Assembly: GCA_006212115.1 (NCBI GenBank)
Contig: PDUK01000018.1
Span: 1 to 49,248 of the forward strand
From: Thalassolituus sp.
Lineage (GTDB): Bacteria; Pseudomonadota; Gammaproteobacteria; Pseudomonadales; Oceanobacteraceae
Direction: 5' to 3'
Length of the DNA stretch: 49,248 nucleotides
This document shows, piece after piece, positions 9,321 to 19,002 of this stretch. The notes beneath the pieces were generated by a model. That model saw only the letters and a list, made by a program, of their open reading frames with translations. It was not told the origin of the DNA and did no database searches. The position numbers and the translations under genes are program-made. How positions within the stretch are numbered: position 1 is the first letter of the stretch; every line of letters starts with the position of its first letter.

Positions 9321-10302
9321 ACGCTGCGATCTGAAGACTGGTTTTCTGCTGCTTATTGAGGCGCTTCAAAAGGCGCTTTTCAATAGATTCGCTGTCCTCA
9401 TCAGCGTTACGGGTAACCGCCGCGACGCTGATGGACACCTCCGCAAACGGACGCCAGGACTGTTCCTGCACCTTACGTTTAATACGCTCCATCAGAACGA
9501 TAGCGCCCTCCTCTCCGCAGTCTGGTAACACCAGCATCACCAGATCGTCTTCCAGACGAAAGATGTCATCCTCACCACGAATCAGCTGCCGGATTTTTTT
9601 AACGAACTGAGGCATAAATTGAACGACAGAACGATTACCGTGCAGATCAATAAGCTGGCGATAATCATCCAGAACAATACCGATAATACTCACGCTCTGG
9701 CGCGTCGCTTCACCACGCGCGAGCTCGCGTTCGAGCAGGTGATAAAAGTGCTCGCGGTTGTAAGCACCCGATACCTGATCAGTCAGAGCAAGCCGCTGCA
9801 GAGATACACCTTTAAGCAGCGTCAGATACGAAAAGCACCAGGTGGATAGCACCAAAAAGGAGAAATTTGTGGTGTAGCGTATCGCGGTTGTCGCATCGAC
9901 GACAGACCACAACAGGGTGCCCATCGCCGCCGCCACACAGATATTGACCATAGTCGCGTGCGCCATCGGCAGGCAAAAATACGCAAACATCGGCATGGCA
10001 AATAAATAGTGAATAATCAGGTGCGGATATTGCGGCAACTGGAACAACGCCAGCCCTGCCAGTGCAGCAACCAAGGGGTAATTAACCCAGAGAAACGAAT
10101 CCCGATCACGGTTGATGTAGATGTACGCCGCACTGAACAGGAATGCAGGAATGGATACCGCGTTCGCCAGAACCAAGGGGTACAACCCCTGACGATACTG
10201 ATCGTAAATCAGCAGTAACAGCGCCAGTGCAACCAACGAATACACCACCACTTGTAGACGCGGCAGTAACTGCTCCTGAGGGGCGCTATGCATGCTGATC
10301 AT
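9310..10302 (-). CDS. Membrane protein with degenerate GGDEF domain (downstream member of a pair)
   Basis: About 330 residues: five or six membrane helices in the N-terminal half (to about residue 165), then a GGDEF-type domain. The usual D-x-LTG-x-x-NR entry is altered (TDQVSGAYNRE), and the active-site loop that should read RYGGDEF reads RLEDDLV, so cyclase activity is very unlikely. The inhibitory-site RxxD is kept (RGED, five residues before the loop), as in c-di-GMP receptors with dead cyclase domains such as PelD. The frame extends to 10326, but the ATG at 10302 has a GGAG about 10 bases upstream, inside the preceding gene. It overlaps that gene by 17 bases, so the two are co-expressed. 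Confidence 0.75.
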   Translation of the reverse strand: MISMHSAPQEQLLPRLQVVVYSLVALALLLLIYDQYRQGLYPLVLANAVSIPAFLFSAAYIYINRDRDSFLWVNYPLVAALAGLALFQLPQYPHLIIHYLFAMPMFAYFCLPMAHATMVNICVAAAMGTLLWSVVDATTAIRYTTNFSFLVLSTWCFSYLTLLKGVSLQRLALTDQVSGAYNREHFYHLLERELARGEATRQSVSIIGIVLDDYRQLIDLHGNRSVVQFMPQFVKKIRQLIRGEDDIFRLEDDLVMLVLPDCGEEGAIVLMERIKRKVQEQSWRPFAEVSISVAAVTRNADEDSESIEKRLLKRLNKQQKTSLQIAAFSD

Positions 10303-11227
10303 CGGATTCTTTCTCCATGCGGGCAATCATGTCTTCAACATCATCTTCCGGGTGATAACTGTCTTTGCGCAGTCGGATATCGGCAAGCCCCTCAAAGCGG
10401 CCACTGCCTTCAAGGTCGTCCATCAGGTTCTCGCACAAAGCTTCTACCACCGCATCCGTACTATGTGGCAACAGCACCACAAATACATCCGAGTCGAGCC
10501 GGTAACAGGTATCGAAACGACGCAGGCAACGCTTCAGGCGTTTCGTCAGATAACTCAGCCGACTCTCGTATTCTTCGGTTTTCAGTACTCGCCAGCTCGG
10601 CGGAATCACGATTCCTACGAGGCTCAAAAGATCCGTCTGTCGGTCTGCGCGAGTCATCTCTTTCGATAGATCCAGACCCAACTGATACTGGTTATACACT
10701 TGCGTCACTGGGTCGGTATTCACAATGGCACTGAGACCATGATTGTGTCGGTCATTAATCAATGCATACATAACGGCAAAGGCGTAACAGGCGCCGTAAG
10801 TGAACAGAATCTGCAGACGTAAGTAGCTGTCGAACTCGCTGATCACCATCAGCACCATCGCTGTGCTGTATACCAGCGCGAGATAGCTTGCGACGTGGAA
10901 CGGGAATAGAAAATAGATATAGCCCGGTACAAAGTAGACCCAATGCACCACATCTTCGTGGGTCTGCATGCCGAATAAGGTGAACAGTGACAAGCCGAGT
11001 ATCATCAGCCACTCGGTCACCGGTGACGAACGTTGCTGCCCTCGCAGCAGCAATACCAGCGCATAAAGCAGAAGTGCCAGCGCAAATGCTGCGGCCACTG
11101 CGGCGAAAACCGTCCGGGCTTCAACCAGATCGAGTACCGCGACAACACTCAATGCGAGTGCCGCGAACAGGCAATAAATGACTTTTATTTGCAGCACTAC
11201 CAGACTGTGAAAGCGTGCTTTTTCCAT
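10286..11227 (-). CDS. Membrane protein with degenerate GGDEF domain (upstream member of a pair)
   Basis: About 313 residues with the same build as its neighbour: six or so N-terminal membrane helices to about residue 160, a short linker, then a GGDEF-like domain. The entry motif is NTDPVTQVYNQ, and the active-site loop reads YRLDSDVFVVLLP instead of YRGGDEF. Asp and Phe remain, but both glycines are lost. RxxD is present as RRFD, five residues before that loop. The likely role is c-di-GMP sensing or a structural partner of the downstream protein, not synthesis. The frame runs back to a GTG at 11257, but the ATG at 11227 with AGGAA about 10 bases upstream is the better start. Divergent from proA. 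Confidence 0.75.
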   Translation of the reverse strand: MEKARFHSLVVLQIKVIYCLFAALALSVVAVLDLVEARTVFAAVAAAFALALLLYALVLLLRGQQRSSPVTEWLMILGLSLFTLFGMQTHEDVVHWVYFVPGYIYFLFPFHVASYLALVYSTAMVLMVISEFDSYLRLQILFTYGACYAFAVMYALINDRHNHGLSAIVNTDPVTQVYNQYQLGLDLSKEMTRADRQTDLLSLVGIVIPPSWRVLKTEEYESRLSYLTKRLKRCLRRFDTCYRLDSDVFVVLLPHSTDAVVEALCENLMDDLEGSGRFEGLADIRLRKDSYHPEDDVEDMIARMEKESDDQHA

Positions 11228-11340
11228 GAATAACGGTTTCCTGACAACTCCGGCCACGCGGCCTCCGCTAAACAGTGTAGTAGTTCGTGTATACTATCGC
11301 ACACTCTGACTGACCGTCTTTTCGATTTAAGGTATTCCTG

Positions 11341-12597
11341 ATGAACGTTGCAGACTACATGCAGACGCTTGGCCAACAGGCCCGTACTGCATCACGTGCT
11401 ATGGCACGCGCGTCCACCAATGACAAAAACCGTGCCCTGATTGCCATTGCCAAAGAAATCAGTGAGCAGCGCGACGCTTTGCGCGCAGCAAACGCGGAAG
11501 ACATGGCGCGAGGCCAGGAAAATGGATTAGATGCAGCACTACTGGATCGCCTTGAGCTGACCGATGGCCGCATTGACACCATGATTGAAGGCTTACATCA
11601 GGTTGCTGCACTGCCTGACCCTGTTGGTGAGATCACCGATATGAAGTACCGTCCAAGCGGTATTCAGATTGGTAAAATGCGGGTGCCATTAGGTGTCATC
11701 GGCATTATTTACGAGAGTCGTCCAAACGTTACCATCGAAGCTGCAAGCCTGTGTCTGAAATCTGGCAACGCTGCCATTCTACGCGGTGGCTCAGAAGCGA
11801 TTGCGTCGAACAAAGCACTGGCTGCCTGCATCAGCCGTGGTCTGGAATCCGCAGGCTTACCTGCTGCCTGCGTTCAGGTCGTAGAAACCACCGATCGTGA
11901 GGCCGTTGGTCAGATGATCACCATGCCAGAATACGTTGACGTTATCGTTCCGCGCGGTGGTAAAGGCCTGATTGAACGCATCAGCCGCGACGCCCGTGTC
12001 ACCGTGATCAAGCACCTGGACGGTATCTGTCACGTTTACATCGACCGCGAAGCCGACCGCAGTAAAGCGATTAATATTGCAATCAACTCCAAAACGCATC
12101 GCTACGGCACCTGCAACACCATGGAAACGCTTCTGGTTCACGCAGACATCGCAGAAAGCATTTTGCCTGAGTTAGCTGAGGCCTATGAACAGTTGGGCGT
12201 TGAATTACGAGGCTGCGAACAGTCGCGCGCCATCGTCTCTGATATGGTCGTGGCCACGGAAGAAGACTGGCACGCTGAGTATCTCGCGCCTATTCTTGCC
12301 GTCAAAGTTGTACGTGACGTCGATGAAGCCATCGAGCACATCAATGCCTATGGCTCGCATCATACTGACAGCATCATCAGTGAAAACTACACACTGGCAC
12401 GCCGCTTCCTGACTGAAGTCGACAGCTCTTCGGTCATGGTGAACGCTTCAACCCGTTTCGCCGATGGTTTCGAGTACGGACTGGGTGCCGAGATCGGTAT
12501 TTCAACGGATAAAATCCATGCGCGTGGGCCGGTCGGCCTCGACGGCTTAACTTCACAGAAATACGTCGTGCTGGGCAACGGTGAAATCCGCAAGTAA
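11341..12597 (+). CDS. proA: Gamma-glutamyl phosphate reductase
   Basis: Reduces gamma-glutamyl phosphate to glutamate semialdehyde with NADPH, the second step of proline synthesis, in the cytoplasm. 418 residues, full length. Typical blocks are visible: [14 protein letters not shown], the catalytic Cys in [14 protein letters not shown] and the C-terminal [23 protein letters not shown] -10-like TATACT lies at 11290-11295 in the divergent gap, with no clear -35. It heads the long plus-strand run to rlpA; nadD begins inside its last codons. Confidence 0.97.
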   Translation: MNVADYMQTLGQQARTASRAMARASTNDKNRALIAIAKEISEQRDALRAANAEDMARGQENGLDAALLDRLELTDGRIDTMIEGLHQVAALPDPVGEITDMKYRPSGIQIGKMRVPLGVIGIIYESRPNVTIEAASLCLKSGNAAILRGGSEAIASNKALAACISRGLESAGLPAACVQVVETTDREAVGQMITMPEYVDVIVPRGGKGLIERISRDARVTVIKHLDGICHVYIDREADRSKAINIAINSKTHRYGTCNTMETLLVHADIAESILPELAEAYEQLGVELRGCEQSRAIVSDMVVATEEDWHAEYLAPILAVKVVRDVDEAIEHINAYGSHHTDSIISENYTLARRFLTEVDSSSVMVNASTRFADGFEYGLGAEIGISTDKIHARGPVGLDGLTSQKYVVLGNGEIRK

Positions 12598-13255
12598 ATC
12601 GCAATCAAGCGAGCCTCGCTCGACGAAGCCAACCGCCATCGCCATTCTGGGTGGGACCTTTGATCCCATCCATATTGGTCACTTACGTGTTGCCGTGCGC
12701 TTGCGGGACAGCGGATTCGATAAGGTTCTGCTAGTACCGAACCGGGTGCCACCCCATCGTGCACAGCCACAGGCATCGGGTGATGATCGACTGAACATGC
12801 TGCAGCTGAGCCTGACTGGCCTGAATGGTATTGAGGCAAGTGACATAGAGCTCACTCAGGATGGCACCAGTTATTCTGCCCGAACGGTCGAACAGTTAAG
12901 AACTCAATATCCCGATGCCGCCTTAACCTGGGTAATGGGAAACGACGCCTGGAACGGCTTCGATCGCTGGCATAAACCCGAACAAGTACTGGCCAACGCC
13001 AATATTCTGGTTATTTCCCGCCCGGGAGAAGAAGCCCGTGATGATGCCTGGCTGGGCCAGCTTCGCCAGGAAAAAAGCTGCACGCTCAACGAGTTACAGC
13101 GCAGTCCTCACGGGCGTGTATGCCATCAGGCGTGGCCAGAACTGGATATCTCGGCATCCGACTTGCGTCAGGCTATCAAGCAAGGCGACAATATCGCCTT
13201 TCTGACCCCCCAGCCGGTGCTGGAATACATTCAGAAACATCACTTATACAGCTAA
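12581..13255 (+). CDS. nadD: Nicotinate-nucleotide adenylyltransferase
   Basis: Adenylates nicotinate mononucleotide in NAD synthesis. 224 residues; the nucleotidyltransferase signature is [13 protein letters not shown], with the second motif as ISASDLR near the C-terminus and the typical [14 protein letters not shown] block. The frame opens with a GTG at 12581, overlapping proA by 17 bases, and the first ~18 residues are low-complexity. No internal Met occurs before the conserved [10 protein letters not shown] start, so the GTG is retained with reservation. It is followed by rsfS. Confidence 0.95.
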   Translation: MKSASKSQSSEPRSTKPTAIAILGGTFDPIHIGHLRVAVRLRDSGFDKVLLVPNRVPPHRAQPQASGDDRLNMLQLSLTGLNGIEASDIELTQDGTSYSARTVEQLRTQYPDAALTWVMGNDAWNGFDRWHKPEQVLANANILVISRPGEEARDDAWLGQLRQEKSCTLNELQRSPHGRVCHQAWPELDISASDLRQAIKQGDNIAFLTPQPVLEYIQKHHLYS

Positions 13256-13273
13256 AACAAGCAACAGGTCTGC

Positions 13274-13630
13274 ATGCAAACTGAGCAAATCAAAGAGCTC
13301 GTCATCGACGCGCTGGAAGACATGAAAGCACAGAATATCACTGTGCTCGACGTACGCGGACGTACCTCCGTCACTGACTGGATGGTCATCGCCAACGGCA
13401 CCTCAAACCGCCACGTTACGGCGGTCGCGGGTAACGTCGAAGAAAAAGCAAAACATGCGGGCCTCAAACCCAACGGTACCGAGGGTCGTTCTGCGGCAGA
13501 CTGGGTACTGATCGACCTGATCGATGTGGTTGTGCACGTTATGACCGAACAAGCCCGCCACTTCTACGACCTTGAACGCCTGTGGGGCGAAACACCCGAC
13601 GCCGGGCAGGCTGGACAGAAAGACGTATGA
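13274..13630 (+). CDS. rsfS: Ribosomal silencing factor RsfS
   Basis: Binds ribosomal protein L14 and blocks joining of the subunits under nutrient limitation. 118 residues with the DUF143 core: [26 protein letters not shown] and a C-terminal [21 protein letters not shown]. It sits between nadD and rlmH, as in most gammaproteobacteria, and its stop overlaps the rlmH ATG (ATGA). Confidence 0.96.
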   Translation: MQTEQIKELVIDALEDMKAQNITVLDVRGRTSVTDWMVIANGTSNRHVTAVAGNVEEKAKHAGLKPNGTEGRSAADWVLIDLIDVVVHVMTEQARHFYDLERLWGETPDAGQAGQKDV

Positions 13631-14094
13631 AGATACGGCTTCTCGCCGTTGGCAATAAAATGCCTGCATGGGTTGAGCAGGGCTACCAGGAGTATGCCCG
13701 CCGCTTGCCCCGTGACTGCTCACTGGAACTGGTTGAGATTTCACCCGGACACAGGGGTAAGAATGCCAGTACTGAAAAGGCCATGCAGCAGGAAGCGGAT
13801 GCATTAAAAAAAGCCATTCGCCCAAATGAACATGTGGTCGCTCTCGCCGTCGAAGGGAAGCCCTGGACAACCGAGAAGCTGGCTAACGAACTCGAAGGCT
13901 GGCGTAATCAGGGCGGCGATGTCGCTCTGTTAGTTGGTGGGCCTGACGGCATGACCAGCGAAATCATGGCACTGGCCAGACAGCGTTGGTCACTGTCACC
14001 TCTGACCCTGCCTCACCCTCTGGTCAGAGTCCTGTTATCTGAACAGATATACCGCGCCTGGACCATCCTCCAGGGGCACCCCTATCACAAGTAA
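13627..14094 (+). CDS. rlmH: 23S rRNA (pseudouridine1915-N3) methyltransferase RlmH
   Basis: SPOUT-class enzyme that methylates pseudouridine 1915 in helix 69 of 23S rRNA on assembled ribosomes. 155 residues from the ATG that overlaps the rsfS stop. The knotted SAM-binding end is intact: LLVGGPDGM, then [18 protein letters not shown] and the terminal ILQGHPYHK. The frame is open upstream to 13582, but the family begins at [15 protein letters not shown]. Confidence 0.96.
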   Translation: MKIRLLAVGNKMPAWVEQGYQEYARRLPRDCSLELVEISPGHRGKNASTEKAMQQEADALKKAIRPNEHVVALAVEGKPWTTEKLANELEGWRNQGGDVALLVGGPDGMTSEIMALARQRWSLSPLTLPHPLVRVLLSEQIYRAWTILQGHPYHK

Positions 14095-14103
14095 GGTCTC
14101 ATC

Positions 14104-15957
14104 ATGTGGGAACAGTCAATCAGGGATAAGGCCTACGAGCGAAGACTGTTTCGTGCACGAGCCATCGTCGCTGCAGTACTGGTGATTACCGCGCTGTTTG
14201 TCCTTGCCTGGCGAATGACCTACCTGCAAGTCACCTTGCATGAGAAATATCAGGATTTATCTGAGAACAACCGCATTCAGATCCGCCCTATCGCACCCAA
14301 CAGAGGTCTGATCTACGACCGCAACGGTATCTTACTGGCAGAAAACATACCGGCCTACAGCCTCACTATCGTCCCTGAAAAAGTGGATGATCTGGATGAG
14401 ACACTGGCTTTTCTCAAGGATTTAGTGGGCATCAGCGACCGTGATCTGGAGCAGTTTGATAAACGCAGCAGTTACCGCCGCCGTCCGTACGAACCCATCG
14501 TTTTACGCCAACGCCTGAGTGAAGAAGAAATTGCAGCTGTCATGGTGAACCGGTTTTACCTTCCCGGGGTCGACGTACAGGCGCAACTGATTCGCCACTA
14601 CCCGCATGGCGATGCGTTTGCACACGTTCTGGGTTATGTAGGTCGGATTAACCAGCGCGATCAGGAACGTCTGGAAAGGGATGATGAGAACAAACGTCGC
14701 TACAGTGCCACATCACACATCGGTAAAACCGGAATAGAGCGACGCTACGAAGAACTGCTGCACGGCGAGGTTGGCTACGAACGCGTTGAAACCAATGCCC
14801 GAGGGCGACTGCTGCGTACTCTGCAGAGAGAGCACCCGGCCCCCGGAACGGATCTGACCCTGCACCTCGACAGTCGCCTGCAACTTCTCGCGGCGGAGCT
14901 ACTCGAAGGTCGACGTGGTGCGGTGGTGGCCATCGAAGTCGAGACTGGCGGTATCCTGACTCTATACAGCAACCCGGGCTTCGACCCGAACGCCTTCGTC
15001 ACAGGTATCTCATTCGACGACTACGAGGCGCTCACGACCAGTCTGGATAAACCCCTGTTCGACCGGGCAACCCGCGGTATCTACCCACCCGCTTCAACAC
15101 TGAAACCCTTCGTCGGCCTCGCCGCTCTGGAGGCGGGCTCCACCAGCTGGAACTACAAGGTTCTTGATCCCGGCTGGTTTCAACTTGATAACGATGAACG
15201 CTACTACCGTGACTGGAAGCGCGAGGGCCACGGCATTGTGGATCTCGAAATGGCCATCGTAGAGTCATGCGACACCTATTTTTACGACGTTGCCGTACGC
15301 ACGGGCATTGACGGTATCACGCCTTTCCTTGGCCAGTTTGGTTTCGGGCGGGATATGTCCATCGACGTTATTTCTGCCGTGTCCGGCATCTTGCCCGACC
15401 GGGAATGGAAGCGCACCACCGGCCGTGGCCCCTGGTATCCGGGCGACACCGTCAACCTCGGTATTGGTCAGGGTTTTATGGCCGTGACGCCCCTGCAACT
15501 GGCCACCGCAACGGCCGTTTTGGCTAATAAAGGCAAATGGGAAGTACCGCGGCTTCTTGCAGCCGAAAATGATGTTACGACTGAGTTCCCTCATGGCGAC
15601 ATTCCCGACATCACCCTCACCAACGACAGCGACTGGGATCACATGTTCACCGCAATGGATCATGTCATCACCGGCACACACGGTACTGCGCGCGCACTGC
15701 GGACTAACCTCGACTTCCCGATCGCCGGAAAAACCGGTACGGCTCAGGTGGTAGGAATAGAGCAGGATGCCGAATACGATTCAGAGGCCCTTCAGGAAAG
15801 ACTACGTGACCATGCCTGGTTTATGGCATTTTCACCGATTGATAAGCCGCAAATAGCGATTGCGGTAATCGTGGAAAACGGCGAATCGGCTGGGCGCACT
15901 GCAGCACCAATTGCCCAAGCCATTATCAACAAATACCTGGGAGGCGCAGAAGGCTGA
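14104..15957 (+). CDS. mrdA: Penicillin-binding protein 2, elongasome transpeptidase
   Basis: Class B PBP that cross-links peptidoglycan during lateral growth, working with RodA encoded next. 617 residues: a short cytoplasmic tail, one membrane anchor (about residues 18-40), a PBP dimerisation domain, then a transpeptidase domain with S331-T-L-K334, SCD in IVESCDTYFYD and K543-T-G. Its stop overlaps the rodA start (TGATGG). Periplasmic, membrane-bound. Confidence 0.97.
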   Translation: MWEQSIRDKAYERRLFRARAIVAAVLVITALFVLAWRMTYLQVTLHEKYQDLSENNRIQIRPIAPNRGLIYDRNGILLAENIPAYSLTIVPEKVDDLDETLAFLKDLVGISDRDLEQFDKRSSYRRRPYEPIVLRQRLSEEEIAAVMVNRFYLPGVDVQAQLIRHYPHGDAFAHVLGYVGRINQRDQERLERDDENKRRYSATSHIGKTGIERRYEELLHGEVGYERVETNARGRLLRTLQREHPAPGTDLTLHLDSRLQLLAAELLEGRRGAVVAIEVETGGILTLYSNPGFDPNAFVTGISFDDYEALTTSLDKPLFDRATRGIYPPASTLKPFVGLAALEAGSTSWNYKVLDPGWFQLDNDERYYRDWKREGHGIVDLEMAIVESCDTYFYDVAVRTGIDGITPFLGQFGFGRDMSIDVISAVSGILPDREWKRTTGRGPWYPGDTVNLGIGQGFMAVTPLQLATATAVLANKGKWEVPRLLAAENDVTTEFPHGDIPDITLTNDSDWDHMFTAMDHVITGTHGTARALRTNLDFPIAGKTGTAQVVGIEQDAEYDSEALQERLRDHAWFMAFSPIDKPQIAIAVIVENGESAGRTAAPIAQAIINKYLGGAEG

Positions 15958-17108
15958 TGGCCAGTACTGATTTCAGTCGTACCGTATCGACTCCGGCACA
16001 GCATCACACCTTCGAGCGCAGTGGTGCATTTTTCGCGAAGTTACACATTGACCTGATTCTGTTTCTGCTGCTCTGTGCATTGATGGTAACTGGGCTGTCC
16101 ATTCTTTACAGCGGTAGTGGTCAGGAGATGTCGATGGTCAAACGCCAGGCCATCCACTTCGGTATTGGTATGGTACTGCTGTTTATCGCAGCTCAGATTC
16201 CGCCTCGGGTTTATCAGCTCGTCGCGCCCTGGGCACTGGGGGCAGGCACCTTACTGCTTGTCGGCGTACTGGTTGCAGGCGTAGGCGCCAAAGGTGCGCA
16301 GCGCTGGCTTGACCTACCGGGTCCACTACCCCGCTTTCAGCCCTCGGAACTGGTAAAACTGGCCCTGCCTCTCGCGGTTGCGTGGTTTATGGCTAAACGC
16401 CCTGTGCCACCTCGATTCCGTGATCTCCTTGCCGCGTTACTGATCATCATGCTGCCGACGATTCTGATCCTGAAACAACCCGACCTCGGTACCTCAATAC
16501 TGATCAGTACGTCCGGTCTGCTGGTACTGTTTTTTGCCGGCATGTCGTGGCTGTTGATCTTTTCTATGATCACGATTGTTGCAGCCATGGCCCCTGTGAT
16601 GTGGTTTTTTGTGATGCATGGCTATCAGAAGCAGCGGGTACTGACCTTCCTGAATCCAGAGTCCGACCCGCTTGGTTCCGGATGGAATATTATCCAATCG
16701 AAAACGGCAATTGGCTCGGGCGGCATTCACGGAAAAGGCTATTTGCAGGGCACTCAGTCGCAGCTTGAATTTCTACCTGAAAGCCACACCGACTTTATTA
16801 TTGCGGTACTTGCCGAAGAGCACGGATTGATTGGTGTCTGCTTACTACTGCTTCTGTACGCTCTGATTATTCTACGCTGCCTTTACATTTCCAGCCGCTG
16901 CGAAACACTGTTCGGGCGACTGCTGTCTGGTAGCATGTCCGTGACTTTCTTTATTTATGTATTTGTGAATATCGGCATGGTGAGCGGTATTCTTCCGGTT
17001 GTAGGGGTACCACTACCGCTTGTCAGTTATGGCGGTACATCGGTAGTCAGCCTGCTGTTAGGTTTTGGTCTTATCATGTCGATGTATACCCATCGGCAAA
17101 GAAAATAA
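15957..17108 (+). CDS. rodA: Peptidoglycan glycosyltransferase RodA
   Basis: SEDS-family polymerase that extends glycan strands from lipid II in the elongasome, partner of PBP2. 383 residues with about ten membrane helices. The conserved SEDS signatures are seen: GAKGAQRWLDL, FQPSELVKLALPLAVAWF, KQPDLGTSILI, the LPESHTDFIIAVLAEEHG loop and GVPLPLVSYGGTSVVS. The first ~35 residues are an extra hydrophilic tail before the first helix. Start overlaps the mrdA stop. Confidence 0.96.
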   Translation: MASTDFSRTVSTPAQHHTFERSGAFFAKLHIDLILFLLLCALMVTGLSILYSGSGQEMSMVKRQAIHFGIGMVLLFIAAQIPPRVYQLVAPWALGAGTLLLVGVLVAGVGAKGAQRWLDLPGPLPRFQPSELVKLALPLAVAWFMAKRPVPPRFRDLLAALLIIMLPTILILKQPDLGTSILISTSGLLVLFFAGMSWLLIFSMITIVAAMAPVMWFFVMHGYQKQRVLTFLNPESDPLGSGWNIIQSKTAIGSGGIHGKGYLQGTQSQLEFLPESHTDFIIAVLAEEHGLIGVCLLLLLYALIILRCLYISSRCETLFGRLLSGSMSVTFFIYVFVNIGMVSGILPVVGVPLPLVSYGGTSVVSLLLGFGLIMSMYTHRQRK

Positions 17109-17121
17109 CGGGATAATTGAA

Positions 17122-18087
17122 ATGCGTTTTACACATCTGATTACTGCATTAGCGATGACCATCTCGGCTCCCTTTGCAGCCGCGGCTTATGACCAGCACG
17201 AACGGACCGAGGAGTTCGTTGCAGAAGTCGAGAAAGACTATGGTATTCCCGCACAGGAAGTCCGCGACTGGCTTAAACAGGCGGAAAAAATGGACTCTGT
17301 ACTGGAAGCCATACAACGTCCGGCAGAACGAACCATGAACTGGGCACGCTACCAGGACATATTCCTGACCGAAAAACGTATCAACTCCGGCAAGAACTTC
17401 CTCGAAACTCAGGCAGAAACGCTGGCAGCAGCTGAGAAAAAATACGGAGTTCCGAGAGAAATCATCGCTGCCATTATTGGTGTCGAGACATTCTACGGAA
17501 CACGTCAGGGAAGTTACCGGGTGCTTGATTCGCTTTCCACACTGGCTTTTGACTACCCCAAACGTCCACTTTTCTGGCGTGAATTGAAAGCCATGTTTGC
17601 ACTGGCACGAGAGGAAGGTGTCGACCCCGGAACCATCAAAGGGTCTTACGCAGGTGCGATGGGTTACGGCCAGTTTATCCCGACCAGCTATCTGCACTAC
17701 GCAGTCGATGGCGACGGTGATGGCAAACGTGATTTGTGGGGTAATCCGGTTGATGCCATACACAGCGTGGCAAATTACTTTTCTGAGCATGGCTGGAAAA
17801 CGGATGAGCCCGTTACCCACCGCGTGACTGTATCCGGAGACCAATACGAGCCTCTGGTAAATGTCAGTCGCAAGCCTAAGCACGTGGTCGCAGACCTGAT
17901 AGCAGCAGGCGTCACTCTGCCCACTCCGATTGACGCCGACAAGCCAGCGAATTTAATGCGTTTGGAAGGCAAACAGGGCGATGAGTTCTGGTTGGGCGAA
18001 TATAACTTTTACGTCATCACCCAGTACAACCACAGCAAACTCTATGCAATGGCCGTCTATCAATTGAGTGAAGCATTAAAGGATTAA
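17122..18087 (+). CDS. mltB: Lytic murein transglycosylase B
   Basis: Cleaves the glycan backbone of peptidoglycan to 1,6-anhydro products in the periplasm. About 321 residues from the ATG at 17122, with a signal peptide ending near APFAAAA. The catalytic Glu lies in AAIIGVETFYGTRQG, and the family blocks SYAGAMGYGQFIPTSY and DGDGDGKRDLWGNPVDAIHSVANYF follow. The frame is open back into rodA, but those residues are not a signal sequence. The mature N-terminus has no lipobox, so it should be soluble. Co-transcribed with rodA and rlpA (3-base gap). Confidence 0.94.
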   Translation: MRFTHLITALAMTISAPFAAAAYDQHERTEEFVAEVEKDYGIPAQEVRDWLKQAEKMDSVLEAIQRPAERTMNWARYQDIFLTEKRINSGKNFLETQAETLAAAEKKYGVPREIIAAIIGVETFYGTRQGSYRVLDSLSTLAFDYPKRPLFWRELKAMFALAREEGVDPGTIKGSYAGAMGYGQFIPTSYLHYAVDGDGDGKRDLWGNPVDAIHSVANYFSEHGWKTDEPVTHRVTVSGDQYEPLVNVSRKPKHVVADLIAAGVTLPTPIDADKPANLMRLEGKQGDEFWLGEYNFYVITQYNHSKLYAMAVYQLSEALKD

Positions 18088-18090
18088 TCC

Positions 18091-18876
18091 ATGATCAGGC
18101 TAGTGGCCATTGCGAGCAGTCTTATCTTGTTGCATGGGTGTGCCACCTCGCGGTATCAGCATGATACTGACTTTACACCCGCCCCGATTGCCGACATTAA
18201 AGCCATCGAAGATCCGGTTCCAGTATCGGAACCGCGAAGCAGTATGGGAAACCCCAGCCGCTATCGGGTGTTAGGAAAGGATTATTCCGTAATGGAAGAC
18301 GCAACCGGATTCAGTGAAACCGGTATCGCGTCCTGGTACGGTATGAAATTTCACGGCCATGACACCTCCAACGGCGAGGTCTTCGACGTCTACAAAATGA
18401 CGGCGGCACACAAGACGCTACCATTACCCTCCTACGTGCGCGTGACACGCTCTGACACAGGTCAATCTGTCGTAGTGAGAGTCAATGACCGCGGGCCATT
18501 TCATGACGGCCGGATTATCGATTTGTCCTACGCTGCTGCGGTAAAACTGGATATGCACAATTCAGGGACCGCACCGGTTAAGATTGAAGTCCTGAAAGCG
18601 CCGTTACCGGATTCCGTTCTCTGGATTCAAGCTGGTGCACTCAGCAACCTCGATAATGCCAAACGCTTTCAACAAGAGCTGGAAAATATCAGGGCGGAGG
18701 TCGGTGCAGGAGATTGGACAGTAGGGATACATTCAACAGAGAAAAACGAAAAATCCATTCATCGTGTTCGCATCGGACCGGTGCCAGAACCAGAAATAGC
18801 GCCGCTTATTGATGCACTTAATCAAAATGGCATCACTCAAACGGTAATCCTGTCTCAGCATCAACTGGATCGCTGA
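18091..18876 (+). CDS. rlpA: RlpA-like septal lytic transglycosylase lipoprotein with SPOR domain
   Basis: Outer-membrane lipoprotein acting on denuded glycan strands at the septum. 261 residues: a lipobox (LLHGC, Cys about 16), the double-psi barrel with GIASWYGMKFHGHDTSNGE, VNDRGPFHDGRIIDLS and the conserved catalytic-type Asp/His residues, then a C-terminal SPOR domain (about 185-259) with WIQAGAL and HRVRIGPV that should bind denuded peptidoglycan. Last gene of the proA-rlpA run. Confidence 0.95.
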   Translation: MIRLVAIASSLILLHGCATSRYQHDTDFTPAPIADIKAIEDPVPVSEPRSSMGNPSRYRVLGKDYSVMEDATGFSETGIASWYGMKFHGHDTSNGEVFDVYKMTAAHKTLPLPSYVRVTRSDTGQSVVVRVNDRGPFHDGRIIDLSYAAAVKLDMHNSGTAPVKIEVLKAPLPDSVLWIQAGALSNLDNAKRFQQELENIRAEVGAGDWTVGIHSTEKNEKSIHRVRIGPVPEPEIAPLIDALNQNGITQTVILSQHQLDR

Positions 18877-18894
18877 CCGGTAAGCACCGGTCAG
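18873..18894 (+). terminator. Hairpin at the end of the proA-rlpA transcript
   Basis: A 9-bp perfect stem (CTGACCGGT / ACCGGTCAG) with a 4-nt loop starts inside the rlpA stop codon. The following bases are AATTTCCC, so the T tract is short; the position supports a terminator. Confidence 0.55.
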
Positions 18895-19002
18895 AATTTC
18901 CCAATATCGCTCGTAACATGTCGGGATAAACCCTGAGAGCGACCCGCATCACGCACCAAAATAGGACAACATCAAAAAACCGGCACCAAAATACGTCAAT
19001 TT

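Noticed and set aside
17149-17883. Long open frame opposite mltB
   Set aside because: Antisense shadow of a well-conserved gene with no family match or ribosome site.
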